From: a virus
Virus record (IMG/VR): IMGVR_UViG_3300037293_000176
Location: 1 to 60,932 of that record
Length of the DNA: 60,932 nt
Strand: one strand, 5' to 3'
Numbering within the stretch: the stretch's first letter is position 1; every line of letters begins with the position of its first letter. A program made the translations under genes and the position numbers. Positions 7,474 through 15,325 of the stretch are shown here, in pieces. Under the pieces are notes generated by a model. The model had not been told where the DNA came from. It saw only the letters and a program-made list of their open reading frames with translations, and ran no database searches.

Positions 7474-8411
7474 ATTGTTATATTTTTGTTTTTAATTTCT
7501 TTTCTTGTTTTTAGATTATTATTGTAATATACATTAAGAACTAATCCGGTTTTCTCAGATGCTAATCTATGTAATTCTTTACTACCTAATCCATTAAATC
7601 TAAATGAGCTAAATGATTTTGGTAATTTTTCATACTTTTTAATTTTTCTATAGTGATTCGCAACCATTCTATATGGGAATAAAAATCCTAATCCCATTTC
7701 AACTGAAAATTCAGATACAATATTAACAAGCTCATCATCAGAAAATCCACTAAATCTTGGATTATTGTCACCTTTAGCGTCACCGATATTTGCAGTGTAT
7801 TCGTCATAATTATCTTTATATTCATTAACTGTTATGTATTTCTTAACACCTGTTGTTTTACATGTTACTGATATATTACCAGTGGAATGATGTCTCCATT
7901 TTCCAGATAGAACGTTTGGATGATTTACATCAACAGAACCTATCATTTCAAGCGTTTCAGAATCTATGACAGGCATTGTACCCTTCCTTGCTTCAGATAT
8001 GTTCTTTACACCCACAGGGCTATGCCATGTGTTTTGCTTTCTAAACATTGATACGTTCTGTTTGAATGATGCGACTAACTTATTCTTTAATTTAGAACTC
8101 AGTACACTAGATACTTTTTTCTTATAAACATATCCATTAACCATTAATCTAATTGCTAAAAAATCGTTTCTATTATTATAAGCTTTAAATCTTAATAAAT
8201 GTGCCATATAATGTTCCTCAGGTAACATAACAACTAAATTAGATTCTAAATCTTTACCTCCATCGTGTCTAGGTACTATATGATGCTTTTCAGTATAAAT
8301 ATAGTCTACACTAAGTCTTTCGTCGTTGGCATTCCTATTGCTTAATCGATCTTTAACATCAGTTGTTTTGCATAATTCACATAAGTTGTTGTATATTCGT
8401 TCATAGTTCAT
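7467..8411 (-). CDS. HNH homing endonuclease within split nrdA
   Basis: 314 residues. The HNH core is EKHHIVPRHDGG (His43, His44), SNLVVMLPEEHYMAHLL (Asn58, His67, His71). A longer DNA-binding C-terminal region follows, with a helix-rich end (SSFRFNGLGSKELHRLASEK). It sits exactly between the two intein-bearing NrdA pieces, so it is presumably the free-standing endonuclease that spreads the split intein. The N-terminus (MNYERIYNNLCELC) resembles the second HNH gene at 9537-10391 (MNWKVIYKNL), so the two are probably paralogues. Its start codon is abutted by a 10-bp inverted repeat described separately. Confidence 0.88.
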   Translation of the reverse strand: MNYERIYNNLCELCKTTDVKDRLSNRNANDERLSVDYIYTEKHHIVPRHDGGKDLESNLVVMLPEEHYMAHLLRFKAYNNRNDFLAIRLMVNGYVYKKKVSSVLSSKLKNKLVASFKQNVSMFRKQNTWHSPVGVKNISEARKGTMPVIDSETLEMIGSVDVNHPNVLSGKWRHHSTGNISVTCKTTGVKKYITVNEYKDNYDEYTANIGDAKGDNNPRFSGFSDDELVNIVSEFSVEMGLGFLFPYRMVANHYRKIKKYEKLPKSFSSFRFNGLGSKELHRLASEKTGLVLNVYYNNNLKTRKEIKNKNITIC

Positions 8412-8412
8412 A

Positions 8413-8461
8413 AGATAAAGTTATTTTTATTATATATCTAAATAATTTTACAACTTTATCT
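8413..8461 (-). promoter_or_regulatory. Start-codon hairpin of the nrdA-split HNH gene
   Basis: Perfect 10-bp inverted repeat AGATAAAGTT (8413-8422) and AACTTTATCT (8452-8461) with a 29-base loop, ending one base before the ATG at 8411. The loop on the minus strand contains AGATATATAATAAAAAT, a TATA-rich stretch. It is very similar to the hairpin at the start of the other HNH gene. T4 homing endonucleases such as I-TevI are known to use hairpins plus late promoters to hold back translation early; I infer the same here. Confidence 0.6.
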
Positions 8462-8475
8462 CAGAACATAAAACT

Positions 8476-9540
8476 TTAAGAATTAATAACTAATACATCT
8501 TCTTCTTTTAGATTTTTTGCCATAACATATCCTCTATTCGAAGTATATACTTTATGATCAGGTGTACATGTTATTGATTTTCCAGTAGCTTCATCTGTTA
8601 TTTTTATAACTTTAGCTTTTTTGGAAGTCATTGCACTATCTAATACTTTCTTGTATTCAATCTCAGAAGTTTCTATATTAAATGATTTAACTTCAAGCGT
8701 TGTATATAGATTATGTTGAAATAAACAATCTAACATTATGATAGGCATTGTCTTCTCAACACCGTCAACTCTTACTTTAACATCGGTCCAAGGCGCAACA
8801 CATAAATTTGATGCAGTAATGTCAAGGCCTAATTCCTTATAAGGGGAATTGTTATTACTATTATCCTTAAACATAATGTAAGGAAAACCAAACTCATTAC
8901 GTCGTTGAATAATCTTTGCCCATATTTTACGTTTTTGAGTATCTCCTTCTTTCATTTCTGATATCCAATTATCAGTTACGGTGACTCCGTATTGTAAATT
9001 TTGAATAGGATTTCCATCAGTTCCAATGTCTAAAAATTCTAAGATATCTTTATGTTCTACTGGCAACCATACTGCACATGCACCTCTTCTTGCCTCTGAT
9101 TGTTTACATACATCAACGGTTGTATCATACATTCTGGCATAATGCACAGGTCCGTCTGCTGTTCCTCCTGTGGAAATAGTAGCTCCTCTTTCTCTGATGT
9201 TTCCTAAAAAAGCTGAAGTTCCTCCTCCGTATTTTGACATCATTCCTATTTCTCTACTTGCATTTAATATACTATCTAAGTTATCATCTACATTACTTCC
9301 ATAGCAGCTAACAGGAAGACCTTTGTCTTTTCCGAAATTAATCCAAACAGGTGTTGATAAACTATAAAAACCTAAGTTCATATACTCCTCAAACTTCTTT
9401 GCAAATCCATCAATTTTTAGTATCTTTTCTGCGTTATTAGATACATCCTTAATTCGCTGTTCAGGAGATTCTTTAATATATCCTCGAGAGAGGAATGTTC
9501 GACTATCTTCATTAAGCCAATAATTCTTTTCGTAATTCAT
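8476..9540 (-). CDS. nrdA: Ribonucleotide reductase alpha subunit, N-terminal half, followed by an N-intein
   Basis: Extein residues 1-246 show class I NrdA features: SLSTPVWINFG, the first active-site cysteine in LPVSCYGS, and the substrate-site run SKYGGGTSAFLGNIRERGA. The extein ends LDITASNL. The intein begins at Cys247 (CVAPWTDVKVRVDG), has block B CTPDHKVYTS, and stops after 108 residues. There is no ATP-cone domain ahead of the catalytic barrel (it starts MNYEKNYWLNEDSRTF), so dATP overall-activity inhibition is probably absent. Its ATG overlaps the stop of the second HNH gene (ATGA). NrdA with NrdB converts ribonucleotides to deoxyribonucleotides for phage DNA synthesis. Confidence 0.93.
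   Translation of the reverse strand: MNYEKNYWLNEDSRTFLSRGYIKESPEQRIKDVSNNAEKILKIDGFAKKFEEYMNLGFYSLSTPVWINFGKDKGLPVSCYGSNVDDNLDSILNASREIGMMSKYGGGTSAFLGNIRERGATISTGGTADGPVHYARMYDTTVDVCKQSEARRGACAVWLPVEHKDILEFLDIGTDGNPIQNLQYGVTVTDNWISEMKEGDTQKRKIWAKIIQRRNEFGFPYIMFKDNSNNNSPYKELGLDITASNLCVAPWTDVKVRVDGVEKTMPIIMLDCLFQHNLYTTLEVKSFNIETSEIEYKKVLDSAMTSKKAKVIKITDEATGKSITCTPDHKVYTSNRGYVMAKNLKEEDVLVINS
8479..8802 (-). other. N-terminal part of split NrdA intein
   Basis: 108 codons from Cys247 to the stop, with block A (CVAPWTDVKVRV) and block B (CTPDHKVYTS). It has no endonuclease domain. Confidence 0.9.
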
Positions 9541-10391
9541 GTTGTTTTGTTTTTTTCTAGAATTTTATGTGATTTGTGTTCTTTTTGTATTTTACCAGTA
9601 GTTGGACATGGTAATTTAAAATAATTAAATGTCCAACCATTCCATTTACCTGCATTTTTTTTTGGTTTTGTGTAACATACTCCTTTATTTCTATTTCTAA
9701 CTAAAAACGATTGAGATATATTTAACTCCTCTATAATAGACTCTTGACTTTCATATTTTGTAATATTTCCATCTGGACTAATTACTTCATAAAATCCTTT
9801 AATCCATCCATAATTCCCATTGTTCTCTCCTGCATTATTATATTTTAACGCGAATTCAACATGAGTTAATGTTGCATTAATTTCCTTTATAGTTTTAGAA
9901 CGTTTTGCTTGGATTCCTGGATCTTTTGCCATTTCCCGTAGATGATTAGTAACTCCATTTTTCCATTTTTCCATTGCTGCATCAGAAATTACATGGCCAT
10001 TGTATTTTTCCTTTTTTGTTTTAATCATTTGTTTAACTTTCTCGGGGTTTTTCATTGGATTTTTATCACCGTCCCATAGTCTAAATCCTTTACCACCATT
10101 TCGGTTAGCCTCGACTGCTAATTTAACTCTTAGTCTTTGGGCTTCTTCTGTTTGAAGATTTCTAAGAGAATACATTAATTTATCTCCTTCACATCCGTAA
10201 ATTCTCCATAATAAATAATGGGCGAGTATGTGTTCCCTGAAGGTTAAAAGTACTAAATTATCTTCTAAATTATCACCACCCATGTGTTTTGGAATAATAT
10301 GATGATTTTCATAGTATATTTCAGTACTTCTAATTCTATTTTCTAGTATTGCTTTATCTATTAAGTTCTTATAAATGACTTTCCAATTCAT
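9537..10391 (-). CDS. Second free-standing HNH endonuclease, between nrdB and nrdA
   Basis: 284 residues. HNH motif YYENHHIIPKHMGGDNLEDN (His30, His31, Asn45) continuing to REHILAHYLLW. The C-terminal part contains a NUMOD-like segment (FYEVISPDGNITKYESQESI, then EELNISQSFLVRNRNKG), a sequence-specific DNA-binding module seen in phage HNH homing enzymes. No intein half or intron boundary flanks it: the NrdB frame upstream is complete and nrdA starts right after. It is therefore an intergenic homing endonuclease, probably targeting the nrd region of related phages. Its start codon lies inside an 11-bp stem. Confidence 0.88.
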   Translation of the reverse strand: MNWKVIYKNLIDKAILENRIRSTEIYYENHHIIPKHMGGDNLEDNLVLLTFREHILAHYLLWRIYGCEGDKLMYSLRNLQTEEAQRLRVKLAVEANRNGGKGFRLWDGDKNPMKNPEKVKQMIKTKKEKYNGHVISDAAMEKWKNGVTNHLREMAKDPGIQAKRSKTIKEINATLTHVEFALKYNNAGENNGNYGWIKGFYEVISPDGNITKYESQESIIEELNISQSFLVRNRNKGVCYTKPKKNAGKWNGWTFNYFKLPCPTTGKIQKEHKSHKILEKNKTT

Positions 10392-10434
10392 GTGATTGCT
10401 ATATTTTTATAGTTTATATATCTCAATCACATGA
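10388..10434 (-). promoter_or_regulatory. Hairpin enclosing the start codon of the second HNH gene
   Basis: Perfect 11-bp inverted repeat TCATGTGATTG (10388-10398) and CAATCACATGA (10424-10434), 25-base loop. The ATG (10391-10389) is inside one arm, so in a transcript from upstream it would be base-paired. The loop on the minus strand contains AGATATATAAACTATAAAAA, T4-late-promoter-like. A transcript starting in the loop would lack the other arm and free the start codon. This mirrors the known I-TevI control logic. Confidence 0.65.
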
Positions 10435-10460
10435 CTTTTTTTATCAAAAAAGAACATTAA

Positions 10461-11441
10461 TTAGAACAAATCATCTTCAGTAATTGACTTTGATTTCTTA
10501 AAATAATCGATACTTTTTTTGTAAAAGAAGTCTCCCTCCTTTGTTGATAGAATTTCAATGTCAAACCATAATGTTTTTTCTATTTCATTAAAATCTACAT
10601 CAAATACCGGCTTCATTCCGATTCTACCTAATGAATTGTTAAATCTGTTTTGAATAAATTGTTTAATTGTATCTTTAGATAAAAAATCTAATTCTCCTTT
10701 TTCAAAAATCCAATCAAGTATTTTAACCTCAGATGCATAAGCCTTTTTACATGCTGAATCTATTAGTTCTTCGAATTCTGCGTCAAACCATTCTGGATTT
10801 TCTTTTTTAATAATGTTAATTAGTTCTGAGCCGAAATTTCCATGAATTTCTTCTTCCTTACTTGTCGCTTCAACTACATTTGAAATACCTTTAAAAAGGT
10901 TTTTTTCTTTGTTAAACGACATCATGATTAAAAATTGACTAAATAAACTAACATGCTCAATGAATAGTGAAAATAAAAGTACAGATTTAGTATACATTTT
11001 ATTATCTTTACTTCTGGTACCATCTAGGTATTTTGATAGATATGCGATTCTATCTTTAATTGCTGGAATTTCAACTACATTTTTAAATTCCTCTTCTAAT
11101 CCTAAAATTCTAAGTAATTGTGCATATGCATCTTTATGCCTTACTTCTGATTCCGCAAACGTCATTCCTACATCTCCGATTTCGGTAATTGGCATTCTTT
11201 TGTAAAGGTCAGCCCAAAATGTTTTTACATTTACTTCAATTTGCGCTATTGCCAACATTGACCTTTTTATAACTTCTCTTTCCTCTTCTGTTATTTTACT
11301 CTTAAAATCATCAATGTCTGTTGTGAAATTAAATTCAGTGTGAATCCAGTATGAGTGTCTAATTGCATCTTTATATGCAAGTAACATTGGATATTCGTAA
11401 GGTAAAATATTTACTCTTTTTTCAAAGATATTATTGTTCAT
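10461..11441 (-). CDS. nrdB: Ribonucleotide reductase beta subunit
   Basis: 326 residues, class I radical-generating subunit. Metal-ligand and radical residues are visible: an Asp in TFWADLYKRMP, Glu and His plus the radical Tyr in ESEVRHKDAYAQLL (E-x-x-H-x-x-x-Y spacing as in E. coli E115/H118/Y122), Glu in LFIEHVSLFSQF, and Glu/His in EEEIHGNFG. The C-terminal tail ITEDDLF is of the type that docks into NrdA. The first ligand to Glu spacing is about 10 residues shorter than in E. coli NrdB. Nine 14-bp tandem repeats lie in its leader. Intact, unlike NrdA. Confidence 0.95.
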   Translation of the reverse strand: MNNNIFEKRVNILPYEYPMLLAYKDAIRHSYWIHTEFNFTTDIDDFKSKITEEEREVIKRSMLAIAQIEVNVKTFWADLYKRMPITEIGDVGMTFAESEVRHKDAYAQLLRILGLEEEFKNVVEIPAIKDRIAYLSKYLDGTRSKDNKMYTKSVLLFSLFIEHVSLFSQFLIMMSFNKEKNLFKGISNVVEATSKEEEIHGNFGSELINIIKKENPEWFDAEFEELIDSACKKAYASEVKILDWIFEKGELDFLSKDTIKQFIQNRFNNSLGRIGMKPVFDVDFNEIEKTLWFDIEILSTKEGDFFYKKSIDYFKKSKSITEDDLF

Positions 11442-11458
11442 ATTAATTTTTTATTTTG

Positions 11459-11584
11459 TTTAGTTTTTAATGTTTAGTTTTTAATGTTTAGTTTTTAATG
11501 TTTAGTTTTTAATGTTTAGTTTTTAATGTTTAGTTTTTAATGTTTAGTTTTTAATGTTTAGTTTTTAATGTTTAGTTTTTAATG
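11459..11584 (-). repeat. Nine perfect 14-bp tandem repeats upstream of nrdB
   Basis: Unit TTTAGTTTTTAATG on the plus strand (CATTAAAAACTAAA on the RNA), nine copies with no mismatch, followed by a degraded tenth that runs into the polymerase N-half stop. The array is untranslated and ends 17 bases before the nrdB ATG. It would give an unstructured A-rich leader. Too short and spacer-free to be CRISPR. Confidence 0.95.
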
Positions 11585-11589
11585 TTTAG

Positions 11590-12987
11590 TTATTTAAGTC
11601 TTTTCTTTAATTTATCTGCGAGTGTAAAATATGTATATGATGTTTTTTTGTAATCCTTGCGTTGATTATATAGATCACTTAATATTTTTCTAAGAATAGA
11701 GTCTTCTGTTTTATAAACAACTCCATTGTCGCATACAATAACACTTCTATCCTTTCTTCTTTCTTCTATTTCACTCTTGTAAATTTTTTCAATATACGCA
11801 TCCGGTGAAATATTAAACTGACGCATTATTGAAGGATATAGCGAAGCAAAATCGAATGCACTTACTCCTTCATAATATCCTAGCGTAGGTTCCTTAACAT
11901 AAGCTCCTGCATACTGAGTATCTTTACTGCTATCTGTTTTTTCTTCACTACCAATTCGCATTCCTTGTTCTGCTAGTTTTCTAGCCATAATTGCTTCAGT
12001 AACTGCCACTGGAGAACTTGCCTTATACAATGGCATATTTGTGATATTTGCAAGAGTTAAAAGAACTTCCATTGACTTTAGCTTTTGATCAATATAGTAC
12101 ACTAAAACTGAATCGACTACATTATAATATATGTATTTAACAAAGTTGTCACGGTACAGGTCTTGCAATGATCCTGTGAACTTGATTTTATTAACATTAA
12201 GGACTTGACTAGAAACATAATCAAGGGAGTTGGATTCCTTTACTTTTACACTTCTATCATACTTGTCATATAATTGCATATAATCTAAAATTCCAAGGTG
12301 TAAAGGTCTTGAATCTCTGTTATCTACTGATTTTGTCCTTCCAATATCTTTAATATCTATCTGTAATCTTTTACATCTGTTTGTAATATATTGCCAGTCA
12401 TAATTAATAAAATTCCAACCCGTCATCATCGGAAATTTAGGTAAAAACTTAAACAGGAATGTATATACCATATCATATTCAGAATTAAACTTATGATATT
12501 TAAATTCCCAATCCATGTCAAAATCCTTAAAATACTCATTAGTATCATCTTGAATCTTTTGAATTTTATCAGATGCCATGTCTTCTAATCCAAGAACTAT
12601 TGCCTTGCGGTCAGGTGTGATTATTGAAAATGATAATATTCTACTTTTAGCCTCTTCTGCCTTTGGAAAACCATCAACTATCTCAGTTTCAATATCTACA
12701 AAATATGTTTTTGGCATATTATATGCAGTAAGATCTGCCTTATCTTTTTCAGATAGACTATCTAGAAAATAAAGAATGGAAAACTTATTATATTGTCTTC
12801 CATTTCCAAGTTTAACAGATCTACCATCCCAATTTTTAAATTGAGTACTGGCTGCTTTATCTTTGTCCTCGCATACATACCAATTCTGAAAATTACTTAC
12901 GGGATATTGTTTAAACGCTACTTCTCCTTCTGTATTATAATACGAAATAATAACGTCTTTATCCCTTTGCTCAATGTCAAGAATCAT
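11590..12987 (-). CDS. 43: Family B DNA polymerase, N-terminal half (exonuclease domain and motif A)
   Basis: 465 residues. Exo I YFVDIE (Asp98, Glu100), Exo II GWNFINYDWQYI (Asn192, Asp197), Exo III YYNVVDSVL (Tyr288, Asp292) are all present, so proofreading should be active. Polymerase motif A is DFASLYPSIMRQFNISPD (379-396). The protein ends in the fingers (YNQRKDYKKTSYTYFTLADK, then KLKKRLK) before motif B. The remaining palm is encoded 6.5 kb downstream at 3861-5057, with the nrd genes, two HNH genes and the clamp between. No intein residues at the C-terminus. The nine-repeat array begins just after the stop. Confidence 0.93.
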   Translation of the reverse strand: MILDIEQRDKDVIISYYNTEGEVAFKQYPVSNFQNWYVCEDKDKAASTQFKNWDGRSVKLGNGRQYNKFSILYFLDSLSEKDKADLTAYNMPKTYFVDIETEIVDGFPKAEEAKSRILSFSIITPDRKAIVLGLEDMASDKIQKIQDDTNEYFKDFDMDWEFKYHKFNSEYDMVYTFLFKFLPKFPMMTGWNFINYDWQYITNRCKRLQIDIKDIGRTKSVDNRDSRPLHLGILDYMQLYDKYDRSVKVKESNSLDYVSSQVLNVNKIKFTGSLQDLYRDNFVKYIYYNVVDSVLVYYIDQKLKSMEVLLTLANITNMPLYKASSPVAVTEAIMARKLAEQGMRIGSEEKTDSSKDTQYAGAYVKEPTLGYYEGVSAFDFASLYPSIMRQFNISPDAYIEKIYKSEIEERRKDRSVIVCDNGVVYKTEDSILRKILSDLYNQRKDYKKTSYTYFTLADKLKKRLK

Positions 12988-13053
12988 CTATTTAATTTTA
13001 GTAAGTTATTATTGTGGATTTTATATATCTATTTATTTAGACTATTTTGTTCT

Positions 13054-13521
13054 TTAATAGCCATCTTTTTGTCGTTGTACATTTTCTGCTGCTTTAGCAA
13101 AATAGTAGTTAAAAGTGGTCTTTGCATCTAATCCAATTGAGGACGCATAGTTAAACATAAAGTGAATTATATCTACAAATTCCATGTACAATTCCTTTTT
13201 ATCTCCTTCAGATAAATCTGAAACTTTCATAGTTTCATACTTACCAAAATCTTTTTTCCAGTACTTCCATACTGCATTACCACTACCGTCTTTAATACCT
13301 CCGAGTGCATCTGTCATTTCATGAACTTCGTCAATAAGCGCATGTGTGTTAACGTGCCAAAAATCCATTACATCTCTAATAGACATGTCTTCAAAATTAA
13401 AACCATAAGTTTGCTCTTGCATTTTCTTTTGGTTTTCCATAATGTCAGCCAAGTGCGTTGTTGAATTTGAGTAGAAGTCATTTACTTCTAAATCTTTACA
13501 TTCATTGTCAATATTTGCCAT
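13054..13521 (-). CDS. Dimeric all-alpha dUTPase (MazG-like superfamily)
   Basis: 155 residues. It hydrolyses dUTP to dUMP, keeping uracil out of phage DNA and feeding dTMP synthesis. Metal-binding acidic pairs are seen in ALIDEVHEMTDALGG (Glu65, Glu68) and ELYMEFVDIIHFMF (Glu114, Asp117). The signature end AAENVQRQKDGY corresponds to the Kn..N..RQ..GY substrate-binding end of the dUTPase_2 family. KYWKKDFGKYE in the middle matches the family's KxW region. It follows a terminator and a probable promoter, so it likely starts a unit that continues into the polymerase N-half. Confidence 0.85.
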   Translation of the reverse strand: MANIDNECKDLEVNDFYSNSTTHLADIMENQKKMQEQTYGFNFEDMSIRDVMDFWHVNTHALIDEVHEMTDALGGIKDGSGNAVWKYWKKDFGKYETMKVSDLSEGDKKELYMEFVDIIHFMFNYASSIGLDAKTTFNYYFAKAAENVQRQKDGY

Positions 13522-13567
13522 AATTAATTTTTTATATGTTTATAGTAGTTTTATTAAAATACGACTG

Positions 13568-13606
13568 TTTGTTTCACATAAAAAAACCCAGTATTACAGG
13601 GTTTTT
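13568..13606 (-). terminator. Terminator joined to a conserved promoter-like element
   Basis: Stem AAAACCC/GGGTTTT (13583-13589, 13599-13605) with a U-run on the minus strand. Immediately after it comes ATGTGAAACAAA, which together with the T-run makes a 21-base stretch identical to the one at 5876-5896 upstream of the clamp gene. Ends the transcript of the 13621-14736 gene and probably begins that of the dUTPase. Confidence 0.8.
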
Positions 13607-13620
13607 AATTTAATTTAATT

Positions 13621-14736
13621 TTAAAATAAAAAGCTTTGCTTAAGAATAGGAGGAGCGTAATTTTGTTTATTTTGTGTTAGACAATTACTTCCAACTTCGC
13701 TTACAACCAAATGTATCCTATTGTCAAAGTCTTCTTTGCTCCACATGTATGATAATATAGTGCTTGACTGGGTTTGTGCATATTCTTCTAATTGAATATC
13801 ACTCAACTCTTCTATGTTCTTCTGAGGTAATCCAAGTGCCTCTAAATCCTTCGGTGAGGACAGTAAGATTGATTGTTGAATTGCAGCATAAATCCATCTT
13901 ATGCGAAACCATCCTGAACCTGCATGTGGATATTCAGGACAAAGAATTCCCCAATACTTTCCACAAGTTTCAAATACATCAGTTTCAGTATCAAGTAAAT
14001 GTGCTGTTTTAATACTCTTTGCTCCAAAATAATCTACTGGCCATTTTAATTTATTTCGGCGAACCCATGGACTATGATCGACAATAGAAGCTAACATATG
14101 CTTTCTTTCCTTTACTTGAAGCGGCGTGTTAATACTTATATTCCAATTATCAAGGACATATGGTGTTAAATCTAAGTTATAGATATTTTTTGCTTTAATA
14201 ATATCTCTGATCTTTTCTTTATCACCCCAATCAAATGCTGGAATTAATGCATTTTCAAATTTACCATCAACAATATCTCTAATAACTTCAACTGCTTCGA
14301 TTGGATTAAACAATGGATTATCTACTCCTCCATAAAAATATCTACCATCACTCCATTTCTTTGATATAGATTTATCAAAGACTGCTTGATCTAGCATTTT
14401 TTCCCAAGATTTCATAGTTCCGTCTATTTTCCAATCCTCATGAAATACTATGACATTTTTTACAGTCTTAAGAGCATACATCACGTTAAAGATTTCTCCT
14501 GAATAGTTGTTTGAGCCAAATTGACCTATTCCAATAATAGCTAAGCCATATTCAGAAAGATCATCACCCCATTTCACCTTACGTCTATCTACTAAATATC
14601 CTTGTTTCCTTAGAGAGTTACATATAATAGAACTGTCATCAATTCTTTTTACCCTTGCTCTTTTCCATGCATTATCGTCGGTTTGCTTTGCAGTACATCC
14701 TGTGAATAGTATTTTCATATTAATCTTCTTTTTCAT
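13621..14736 (-). CDS. Glycosyltransferase-like protein (tentative)
   Basis: 371 residues; an alternative ATG at 14718 (MKILFTGCTAKQ) is equally plausible. It opens with a Rossmann-like strand-loop (MKILFTGCTA) followed by a second strand GLAIIGIGQFGSNNYSGEIFN. The C-terminal half contains YWGILCPEYPHAGSGWFRIR followed by WIYAAIQQSILLSSPKDLEA. That layout recalls the donor-binding domain of GT-B glycosyltransferases, including T4 DNA glucosyltransferases. If right it may modify phage DNA bases, but no hydroxymethylase gene is seen here. The family call is inference. It overlaps the small upstream gene by 17 bases. Confidence 0.4.
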   Translation of the reverse strand: MKKKINMKILFTGCTAKQTDDNAWKRARVKRIDDSSIICNSLRKQGYLVDRRKVKWGDDLSEYGLAIIGIGQFGSNNYSGEIFNVMYALKTVKNVIVFHEDWKIDGTMKSWEKMLDQAVFDKSISKKWSDGRYFYGGVDNPLFNPIEAVEVIRDIVDGKFENALIPAFDWGDKEKIRDIIKAKNIYNLDLTPYVLDNWNISINTPLQVKERKHMLASIVDHSPWVRRNKLKWPVDYFGAKSIKTAHLLDTETDVFETCGKYWGILCPEYPHAGSGWFRIRWIYAAIQQSILLSSPKDLEALGLPQKNIEELSDIQLEEYAQTQSSTILSYMWSKEDFDNRIHLVVSEVGSNCLTQNKQNYAPPILKQSFLF

Positions 14737-14989
14737 TAATATAATTATCTAATCCTTGAATGTATGCAACTGCATCTAATAAATTATCACGCTTGTGATT
14801 GTATGATTCTCTTGAAAATTTCAGAGCGACTAATGCCTTAAACATATGTTCACCTGTTACTTCAATACCTGTCATGCCTTGAAAAATCAAGGCAGCCCTA
14901 TCCATTCCTTCTGAAAATGGACCGTAGTTTCTGTCTGCTTCTTCTGAGCGATTATTTACTATACCGCTTGCTTCATCTAATATATTCAT
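14720..14989 (-). CDS. Small DUF6378-like protein
   Basis: 89 residues. Opens with MNILDEASGIVNNRSEEADRN and then YGPFSEGMDRAALIFQGMTG. The later part ALKFSRESYNHKRDNLLDAVAYI has the KxxRxxxxxxxxDNxxDxxxY pattern common in small phage proteins of the DUF6378 type, of unknown role and thought to be MazG-like in fold. Acidic C-terminal tail. It overlaps the next gene and lies in the nucleotide-metabolism region, which fits a nucleotide-related function but does not prove it. Confidence 0.65.
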   Translation of the reverse strand: MNILDEASGIVNNRSEEADRNYGPFSEGMDRAALIFQGMTGIEVTGEHMFKALVALKFSRESYNHKRDNLLDAVAYIQGLDNYINEKED

Positions 14990-15039
14990 AAAATTATTAT
15001 GTTTAAATGTTATACTTTAATTTTGTTTTTTGTTTAATA

Positions 15040-15270
15040 TTATATTCTATAAGTATTTAATGCCTTTTCTAAGTATGCATTTTTTAAATTATCGAAACAA
15101 CTGATTCCATTGGTGTATTGCCACCCTCCTACTTCATATTTATTCCAAATATATGTATTAAGCATATCGATTTGGCATTCACATTCTTCAACAAATATTT
15201 GATGTGCGATAGTACATGTTAACTCGTTTAACGCATTTAAAGTAATTTGAATTGCTGTTTCTCTATTCAT
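15040..15270 (-). CDS. Hypothetical small protein
   Basis: 76 residues, not recognised. Mostly helical (MNRETAIQITLNALNELTCT), three cysteines close together in VEECECQIDM and elsewhere, and an aromatic middle (YEVGGWQYTNGISCF). It follows a strong terminator at 15326-15369, so it probably has its own promoter in the A/T-rich stretch before its ATG. Confidence 0.6.
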   Translation of the reverse strand: MNRETAIQITLNALNELTCTIAHQIFVEECECQIDMLNTYIWNKYEVGGWQYTNGISCFDNLKNAYLEKALNTYRI

Positions 15271-15325
15271 AATATTTAAGTTTTGTATTAATTTCTATAT
15301 GTAAATATAATCAAAAAAATAGACA

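Noticed and set aside
11459-11584. CRISPR-like array
   Set aside because: Units are 14 bp, directly joined with no spacers; simple tandem repeat.
11590-12987. Intein at the break of the DNA polymerase
   Set aside because: The N-half ends without block A or B sequence and the C-half starts without blocks F or G; it is a plain split.
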